Positions 6,568-10,414 of a stretch of DNA of 10,414 nt are shown in pieces. How positions within the stretch are numbered: position 1 is the first letter of the stretch; each line of letters begins with the position of its first letter. The notes under the pieces were generated by a model. It did not search any database. It was given only the letters and a program-made list of their open reading frames with translations, and was not told where the DNA came from. The stretch covers positions 1 to 10,414 of the forward strand of contig JAISTF010000033.1 of assembly GCA_031272745.1 (NCBI GenBank), written 5' to 3'. Source of the stretch: Eubacteriales Family XIII. Incertae Sedis bacterium. GTDB taxonomy: Bacteria; Bacillota; Clostridia; Peptostreptococcales; Anaerovoracaceae. Made by a program: the position numbers and the translations under genes.

Positions 6568-8422
6568 ACGCTTTTTTCGCTTCGTGCGCGGCTATGCCGC
6601 GCGGCACAGGATCTACCTGATCGCATCGGCGGCGTGCCTGCTCGCGGGGGCGCCCGCGCTGCATCTGCTTCTCCAGGCACAGATCGGGATGCCGGCGTTT
6701 CGGGCGGCGCATCCGCTGCTCTTCGTGTACGGGACGTGGGTGCTGCTGCTCATCCTGATTGCGGCCGCGGGCGTGTGCGGCAACGCCTTCCTCGGGACGA
6801 GCGTCGTCGCGGCCTGCATCTGTCTGCTCGGATTCGCGGACCGCACGAAGTACGCGGTGCGCATGGAGCATGTCTTCCCCGACGACCTCGTGTGGTTTTT
6901 CCGCGCGGACCAGCTCGCGGGGATGTACGACGCGAGCGATCTGCCGCAGACGTTCCTGCTGATGGCCGCGCTGCTCGCCCCCGGCATCGTCGTGACCGTG
7001 ATCCTGCACCGCCGCGCGAAGCGGTTGCGGGCAGGCCGGGCGGCTGCCCGCATCATCCCTCGCCTCGCCGCCGTCGCCGTCGGCGTCGGCCTGATCATCG
7101 TCGTCACGGCCCCCATCCGCAGCGCCTACCTCGGCTCGATCTCCGCCATCGACTACGAATACATCGCGTGGAACCAGAGCTGGAACTTCGAGCGCAACGG
7201 CTACATCGCGGCCTTCATCAGCAACCTCAAGCACGCGGGCATGGAAGAGCCGGAGGGCTACGACGAGGAAGCCATCGCCGCCATCGTGTCCAAATACAAA
7301 GCGAAGGCCGAAGAGGAGAACGCCGCGCGCATCGACCTCGCGGCCGAGGACGTCGACGTCGTCTTCGTGATGAACGAATCCTTCAGCGACCCGGACCGCT
7401 TCAAGGACGTCTACCCCTTCACGGGGCCCGTAATGCAGCTCGTGCCGAACCTGCACCTCGTGGAATCCAAGGCGGCGTACGGACATTGTTATTCCCCGAG
7501 ATACGGCGGGGGGACGGCCAACATCGAGTTCGAGGCCCTCACGGGTTTTTCGACGTACTTTCTCGGCTGGGCCTACCCGTTCCAGAGCATGCTGCCGGAT
7601 ATGGACAGCTTCCCGTCGGTCGGCGCCACGCTGTCGGATGCCGGGTATACCGCGGTCGGGCTGCACGCGTACGGCGCGACGATGTACCGGCGCAACACGG
7701 TCTATCCGTTGATGGGCTACGACGAATTTCACGGCGTCGACGAGTTTGCGCACACGGCGCACGAGGGCGGCTCGCAGTATGTGTCCGACCGGTCTTCGTA
7801 CGCGGAGGTCGAGGATTATTTGGAGCGCGGGGCGCAGGACGGCGACCGCAATGTGTTTGTCACGCTGGTCACGATGGAGAATCATCCGCAGTACGGCAGC
7901 CAGTACGACGAGCACGAATTCCTGTCGCAGGTCGAGGACGCGACGTATCAGGAGCGGTTGAAGATCGCGGACTATATGTCGCTGATCCACAGCTCGGACG
8001 CGGCGCTCGGGGAGTTTTTGCGGTGGGTCGATGCGCGGGAGAAGCGGACGGTCGTCGTGTTTTGGGGGGACCACCTGCCGGGGGTGTACGACGGCCTGTT
8101 CAAGGTCAGCGAGGACCTGGCCTATGAGACGCCGTTTTTCATCTACTCGAATTTCAAGCAGGAGAAGGAGTCGCTCGGGTCCGTGTCGCCGAACTACATC
8201 ACGCCGATGTTTTTCGACTGGCTCGGCGCGCGCATGACGCCGTGGGACTATCTGCTCGACGAGGTGCGGGACGACGTGCCCGTGCTGACGGCGCCGTACT
8301 GGAGCGAGGACCCGCCGCCCGAGACGGAGGCGTACCTCGACTACCGGCTGATCCAGTACGATGTGATGGAGGGCGAAGGCTGGTCGCGCGAGCTGGGGCT
8401 TTTCAATCTCGGCGATGTATGA
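6551..8422 (+). CDS. LTA synthase family membrane sulfatase-fold enzyme
   Basis: A 623-residue protein of the lipoteichoic acid synthase/phosphoglycerol transferase family. The N-terminal third has about five predicted membrane helices (about 21-41, 58-78, 80-95, 135-153, 168-187), followed by a linker and an extracellular sulfatase-fold domain from about 265. Metal and catalytic signatures are visible: VFVMNESFSD with Glu276, GGGTANIEFEALTG with Thr322 at the position of the LtaS nucleophile, and VFWGDHLPG with Asp507 and His508. LtaS-type enzymes transfer glycerol phosphate from phosphatidylglycerol onto a growing surface polymer; related members decorate other glycans, so the exact polymer is open. 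The frame is open upstream to 6518, but 6551 is chosen because the earlier TTG lies within the promoter region and the ATG is followed by a basic, then hydrophobic N-terminus. No Shine-Dalgarno is present. The pyrB promoter overlaps its 3' end. Confidence 0.9.
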   Translation: MGILVKRFFRFVRGYAARHRIYLIASAACLLAGAPALHLLLQAQIGMPAFRAAHPLLFVYGTWVLLLILIAAAGVCGNAFLGTSVVAACICLLGFADRTKYAVRMEHVFPDDLVWFFRADQLAGMYDASDLPQTFLLMAALLAPGIVVTVILHRRAKRLRAGRAAARIIPRLAAVAVGVGLIIVVTAPIRSAYLGSISAIDYEYIAWNQSWNFERNGYIAAFISNLKHAGMEEPEGYDEEAIAAIVSKYKAKAEEENAARIDLAAEDVDVVFVMNESFSDPDRFKDVYPFTGPVMQLVPNLHLVESKAAYGHCYSPRYGGGTANIEFEALTGFSTYFLGWAYPFQSMLPDMDSFPSVGATLSDAGYTAVGLHAYGATMYRRNTVYPLMGYDEFHGVDEFAHTAHEGGSQYVSDRSSYAEVEDYLERGAQDGDRNVFVTLVTMENHPQYGSQYDEHEFLSQVEDATYQERLKIADYMSLIHSSDAALGEFLRWVDAREKRTVVVFWGDHLPGVYDGLFKVSEDLAYETPFFIYSNFKQEKESLGSVSPNYITPMFFDWLGARMTPWDYLLDEVRDDVPVLTAPYWSEDPPPETEAYLDYRLIQYDVMEGEGWSRELGLFNLGDV

Positions 8423-8428
8423 TAGAAT
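8400..8428 (+). promoter_or_regulatory. Putative pyrB promoter
   Basis: TGATAGAAT (8420-8428) is an extended -10 with one mismatch in the hexamer. TTTTCA (8400-8405, four of six matches) lies 17 nt upstream, within the 3' end of the preceding gene. The expected transcript has a short leader of about 30 nt with a normal Shine-Dalgarno. I see no attenuator or PyrR-type hairpin in this leader. Confidence 0.4.
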
Positions 8429-8452
8429 AATGAAAATTTTTGGGCAGCATAC

Positions 8453-8459
8453 AGGAGGG
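8453..8459 (+). promoter_or_regulatory. pyrB ribosome binding site
   Basis: AGGAGGG with an 8-nt spacer to the ATG at 8468 fixes the pyrB start. It contrasts with the upstream envelope genes, which have no such site. Confidence 0.85.
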
Positions 8460-8467
8460 ACAGGCGC

Positions 8468-9400
8468 ATGGCAGCCGATTTGAGAGGGCGGAACTTGCTC
8501 GAACCGGGGGACTTCACCACGGAGGAGCTGGCGGAGCTGTTCGATTTGGCGGACAGGATCACGGAGAATCCTTCGGAATATGCGGAAGCGGCAAAAGGGA
8601 AGATCCTCGCCGCTCTTTTTTTTGAGCCGAGCACGCGGACGCGGCTGTCGTTTGAGACGGCGATGCTCAGGCTCGGCGGGCAGGTCGTCGGGTTCTCGGA
8701 AGCGCAGTCGAGTTCGGCGGCCAAGGGGGAGAGCATCGCGGACACGGTGCGGACCGTCAGCGGGTACGCCGACATCGTCGTGATGCGGCATCCGAAGGAG
8801 GGTTCGTGCCGCGTGGCGGCGGCGGCCTCGGACGTGCCCGTCATCAACGCGGGCGACGGGGGGCACCACCACCCGACGCAGACGCTGACGGACCTATTGA
8901 CGATCCGGCGGGAGAAGGGGACGCTGTGCGGACTGCGCGTCGGGCTGTGCGGGGATTTGAAATTCGGGCGCACGGTGCATTCGCTGATCCGCGCGATGCG
9001 GCTGTACGAGGGAACGGAGTTTGTGCTCATCTCGCCCGAGGAGCTGCGCGTGCCCGCGTATGTGGTGCGCGACATCGAGGCGAGCGGGCGGCCTTTTGTG
9101 GAGACGCAGGACATGCGCGAGGGGCTGCGCGGGCTCGACATCCTGTATATGACGCGGGTGCAGCGGGAGCGGTTCTTCAATGAGGACGACTACATCCGGC
9201 TGAAGGACCTGTACATCTTGGACGCGGAGCGGATGCGGTGGGCGCCGTCGTCGATGATCGTGATGCACCCGCTGCCGCGCGTGAACGAGATCGCGGCCGA
9301 GGTGGACGCCGACCCGCGCGCGGTGTATTTCAAGCAGGCGCGGAACGGGATGTACGTGCGCATGGCCCTCATCCTGTCGCTGCTGGGGCTCGCGGGGTAG
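8468..9400 (+). CDS. pyrB: Aspartate carbamoyltransferase catalytic subunit
   Basis: A 310-residue, full-length catalytic chain. It joins carbamoyl phosphate and L-aspartate to N-carbamoyl-L-aspartate, the committed step of pyrimidine synthesis, in the cytoplasm. Visible signatures are the carbamoyl-phosphate loop FFEPSTRTR (51-59), the 80s loop SSSAAKGES (81-89), NAGDG-x3-HPTQ with HPTQ at 135-138, the aspartate-side YMTRVQRERF (227-236) and HPLPRVNEI (267-275). The HPTQ and HPLPR motifs separate it from ornithine carbamoyltransferase. The start is set by a strong Shine-Dalgarno. pyrI follows after 90 nt, which indicates a class B holoenzyme of catalytic trimers and regulatory dimers, as in Escherichia coli. 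Confidence 0.97.
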   Translation: MAADLRGRNLLEPGDFTTEELAELFDLADRITENPSEYAEAAKGKILAALFFEPSTRTRLSFETAMLRLGGQVVGFSEAQSSSAAKGESIADTVRTVSGYADIVVMRHPKEGSCRVAAAASDVPVINAGDGGHHHPTQTLTDLLTIRREKGTLCGLRVGLCGDLKFGRTVHSLIRAMRLYEGTEFVLISPEELRVPAYVVRDIEASGRPFVETQDMREGLRGLDILYMTRVQRERFFNEDDYIRLKDLYILDAERMRWAPSSMIVMHPLPRVNEIAAEVDADPRAVYFKQARNGMYVRMALILSLLGLAG

Positions 9401-9410
9401 TACAAGGATT

Positions 9411-9417
9411 GAGGAGG
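9411..9417 (+). promoter_or_regulatory. Orphan Shine-Dalgarno between pyrB and pyrI
   Basis: GAGGAGG is a strong ribosome binding sequence 11 nt after the pyrB stop, but no ATG or convincing short gene follows at the right distance. The pyrI ATG is 73 nt further on, beyond a palindromic repeat. It may be the former pyrI site, displaced by the repeat (inference). Confidence 0.4.
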
Positions 9418-9430
9418 CTATCCAAAAGAT

Positions 9431-9471
9431 TGTCATTCTGCGCGGAGCCGAAGGCGGAGTCGCAGAATCCA
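9431..9471. repeat. Palindromic dispersed-type repeat between pyrB and pyrI
   Basis: ATTCTGCG (9435-9442) pairs perfectly with CGCAGAAT (9461-9468), with an 18-nt loop that has its own CCG/CGG pairing and a CGGAG direct repeat. TGTCATTCTG...AGAATCC resembles short dispersed intergenic repeats seen in many bacterial genomes; this likeness is from memory. No T-run follows, so it is not a standard terminator. Confidence 0.6.
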
Positions 9472-9476
9472 GCAAG

Positions 9477-9483
9477 AAGGGAG
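9477..9483 (+). promoter_or_regulatory. pyrI ribosome binding site
   Basis: AAGGGAG with a 7-nt spacer to the ATG at 9491. It is just after the right arm of the palindromic repeat, and could have been brought in with it. Confidence 0.65.
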
Positions 9484-9490
9484 AACGTAC

Positions 9491-9919
9491 ATGGACGTCA
9501 ATGAAATCGAAAACGGCATCGTCATCGACCACATCCGGGCGGGCTCAGGCCTGAAGCTGCTTTCGCACCTCGGCATCGACACGCGGACGGACACGGTCGC
9601 GCTCATCATGAACGCGGTCAGCAACAAACACGGTCGCAAGGACATCATCAAAATCGAAAACCTCTTGGACGTCGACCTGACCGCGCTCGGCCTGTTGGAC
9701 TGCGGCGCGACGGTCAACTTCATCGAGCACGGCAAGCTCGTGCGCAAGATCAAGCTCTCGCTGCCCGAGCGCGTCGTCGGCGTCATCCGCTGCAAAAATC
9801 CGCGCTGCGTGACGAGCGTCGAGCCCGCGATCCCGCACGTCTTCCTGCTCGTCGACCCCGAGACGGAGGAGTACCGCTGCGAATACTGCGACGAAAGCGT
9901 GCGCGCGAATGAGCGTTAG
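9491..9919 (+). CDS. pyrI: Aspartate carbamoyltransferase regulatory subunit
   Basis: A 142-residue regulatory chain, close to the usual family length. The N-terminal allosteric domain (about 1-95) contains the IDHI and GLKLL segments typical of nucleotide-binding PyrI. The C-terminal zinc domain has all four ligands: Cys101 and Cys106 (CKNPRC), Cys130 and Cys133 (CEYC). In the family this domain binds one zinc and holds the regulatory chain against the catalytic chain, while the N-terminal domain binds CTP, UTP or ATP to set activity. It lies 90 nt after pyrB in the same orientation and is probably co-transcribed. A possible further frame opens at 9909, overlapping its end. Confidence 0.96.
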   Translation: MDVNEIENGIVIDHIRAGSGLKLLSHLGIDTRTDTVALIMNAVSNKHGRKDIIKIENLLDVDLTALGLLDCGATVNFIEHGKLVRKIKLSLPERVVGVIRCKNPRCVTSVEPAIPHVFLLVDPETEEYRCEYCDESVRANER

Positions 9920-10414
9920 GACGCCGGGGTCGGCGGGCGGCTTCGGCGGCGACGTGGCAGGGCTGGCGAGCGGCGATGGCGGGGCAGGGCAAGCGGGCAG
10001 CAGCAGGAGCGCGAACTTGCTCCGATTCGTCCGGCGCGGAGCTCCGTGTGGACAAAACTCTCTTATTTGTGTGGATTCTTGGACGAAATCCACACAAACA
10101 AGGCGTATTTGTCCACGAAATCGGCGTTTTCCCCGAAAATTCCACACAAATAACGAAAATTTGTCCACAGCCGCTTCGACTTCCGGTATCGATGGTGCGG
10201 GTGCGTCAGGTGGCGGCGCCCCGAGGTTGGCGAGCAGCGGCCGGGCAGTGGGATCCATCGGCGATGGCGGGGCAGGGCAAGCGAGCGGCGATGGCGTGGC
10301 AGGGCTGGCGGGCAGCGGCAGGAGCCCGAACTTGCTCCGATTCGTCCGGCGCGGAGCTCCGTGTGGACAAAAATCTCTTATTTGTGTGGATTCTTGGACG
10401 AAATCCACACAAAC
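9909..10414 (+). CDS. Possible hypothetical Gly/Ala/Ser-rich repeat protein, 3' end outside the window
   Basis: An ATG at 9909 overlaps the pyrI stop by 11 nt and opens a frame with no stop for 168 codons to the window edge. The product is low in complexity: Gly/Ala/Ser/Asp-rich stretches (GDGGAGQA, GDGVAGLAG) alternate with a segment beginning NLLRFVRRGAPCG and ending SWTKSTQT that occurs twice, 105 residues apart. I recognise no family. No Shine-Dalgarno is clear, though coupling to pyrI is possible. Against coding: the minus strand is also open through most of this stretch, and the DNA looks like intergenic repeats with long hairpins. It may be a spurious frame kept open because the 315-bp period is a multiple of three. 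Confidence 0.2.
   Translation, partial: MSVRTPGSAGGFGGDVAGLASGDGGAGQAGSSRSANLLRFVRRGAPCGQNSLICVDSWTKSTQTRRICPRNRRFPRKFHTNNENLSTAASTSGIDGAGASGGGAPRLASSGRAVGSIGDGGAGQASGDGVAGLAGSGRSPNLLRFVRRGAPCGQKSLICVDSWTKSTQ
9941..10099. repeat. Copy 1 of a 315-bp-period repeat
   Basis: This stretch aligns without gaps to 10256-10414 at a constant offset of 315. The last 104 bp (9996-10099) differ at only three positions; the GC-rich left part is less alike. It has two modules: GC-rich short repeats (GGCAGGGC, GCGATGGCG) and an AT-richer part with a perfect CGGAGCTCCG palindrome (10037-10046) and a long hairpin. Confidence 0.88.
10047..10169. promoter_or_regulatory. Cluster of DnaA-box-like sequences
   Basis: TTGTCCACA occurs on the plus strand at 10161-10169 and on the minus strand at 10055-10047. 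It differs from the E. coli/Bacillus DnaA box TTATCCACA at one base and equals the form favoured in high-GC Streptomyces. Weaker relatives lie at 10070-10078, 10086-10094, 10109-10117 and 10138-10146. DnaA binding is inference; no oriC genes are nearby. Confidence 0.3.
10066..10098. repeat. Perfect 12-bp inverted repeat in copy 1
   Basis: TTTGTGTGGATT (10066-10077) and AATCCACACAAA (10087-10098) form a perfect stem around a 9-nt loop. It is nested within outer arms GTGGACAAA (10048-10056) and TTTGTCCAC (10108-10116). Confidence 0.85.
10256..10414. repeat. Copy 2 of the 315-bp-period repeat, cut by the window end
   Basis: Second copy of the element at 9941, including the CGGAGCTCCG palindrome, TGTGGACAA (10362-10370) and the same 12-bp hairpin (10381-10392 with 10402-10413). 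It runs off the window, so more copies may follow. Its left part contains a tandem of about 27-28 nt (GCGATGGCG...GGCAGGGC) in two variants. Confidence 0.88.

Noticed and set aside
8423..8467. A PyrR-binding attenuator or riboswitch ahead of pyrB
   Set aside because: The leader is only about 30-45 nt with no stable stem or T-run, too short for either.
6527..8872. A 781-codon minus-strand open frame opposite the LTA-synthase-type gene and pyrB
   Set aside because: It spans two well-supported genes on the other strand and has a low-complexity charged product typical of a third-position GC effect.
9545..10408. A 287-codon minus-strand open frame across the repeats and into pyrI
   Set aside because: Nearly half is antisense to pyrI, and the rest is repeat DNA also open on the other strand. 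No family resemblance is visible.
10066..10413. Repeated hairpins after pyrI as a CRISPR array or tRNA cluster
   Set aside because: The copies are 315 bp apart with related, not unique, DNA between them, and no cloverleaf can be drawn.
9920..10414. The chromosomal origin of replication
   Set aside because: DnaA-like boxes are present, but there is no dnaA, dnaN, rpmH or clear AT-rich unwinding region, and the boxes occur within a repeated element.

Overview
The window is GC-rich and densely coded. It reads as chromosomal DNA of a Gram-positive bacterium, most likely a high-GC member of the Clostridia/Firmicutes. The clues are secreted subtilases with InlB B-repeats, a SpoIID/LytB-domain protein with a bacterial SH3 domain, a polytopic lipoteichoic-acid-synthase-type enzyme, and a separate pyrB-pyrI pair. 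This assignment is inference; there is no rRNA or other phylogenetic marker here.

Layout. (1) Bases 1-1080 hold the 3' end of a secreted S8 (subtilisin-type) peptidase with four InlB B-repeats. (2) 1089-3947 is a complete second S8 peptidase: signal peptide, propeptide, full catalytic set, a tyrosine-heptad coiled coil and two InlB B-repeats. (3) 4026-5648 is a secreted SpoIID/LytB-domain protein with a C-terminal SH3b domain. (4) On the minus strand, 6530-5671 carries two overlapping four-helix EamA/DMT half-transporters. (5) Divergent from these, 6551-8422 is an LTA-synthase-family membrane enzyme. (6) 8468-9400 and 9491-9919 are pyrB and pyrI, the catalytic and regulatory chains of aspartate carbamoyltransferase. 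(7) 9920-10414 is a repeat region with two copies of a 315-bp-period element, each with a long hairpin and DnaA-box-like sequences. An open frame from 9909 runs through it to the window edge.

How it works together. The first five complete or partial plus-strand and minus-strand envelope genes concern the cell surface: secreted proteolysis, peptidoglycan processing, small-molecule or lipid-carrier export, and anionic polymer synthesis. The last pair is de novo pyrimidine synthesis and looks like an independent unit with its own promoter and Shine-Dalgarno sites.

The most unusual signals are not in the proteins. Four envelope genes have a -10-like box only 6-8 nt before the start codon and no Shine-Dalgarno, the pattern of leaderless mRNAs, while pyrB and pyrI have ordinary ribosome binding sites. 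Two of those promoters face each other with overlapping -10 boxes. Small palindromic repeats have settled into functional positions: one supplies the stop codon of the SpoIID-like gene, a tandem set lies in frame in an EamA gene, and another type lies between pyrB and pyrI, apparently separating an old Shine-Dalgarno from the pyrI start. I did not find a clear new defence or biosynthetic system.
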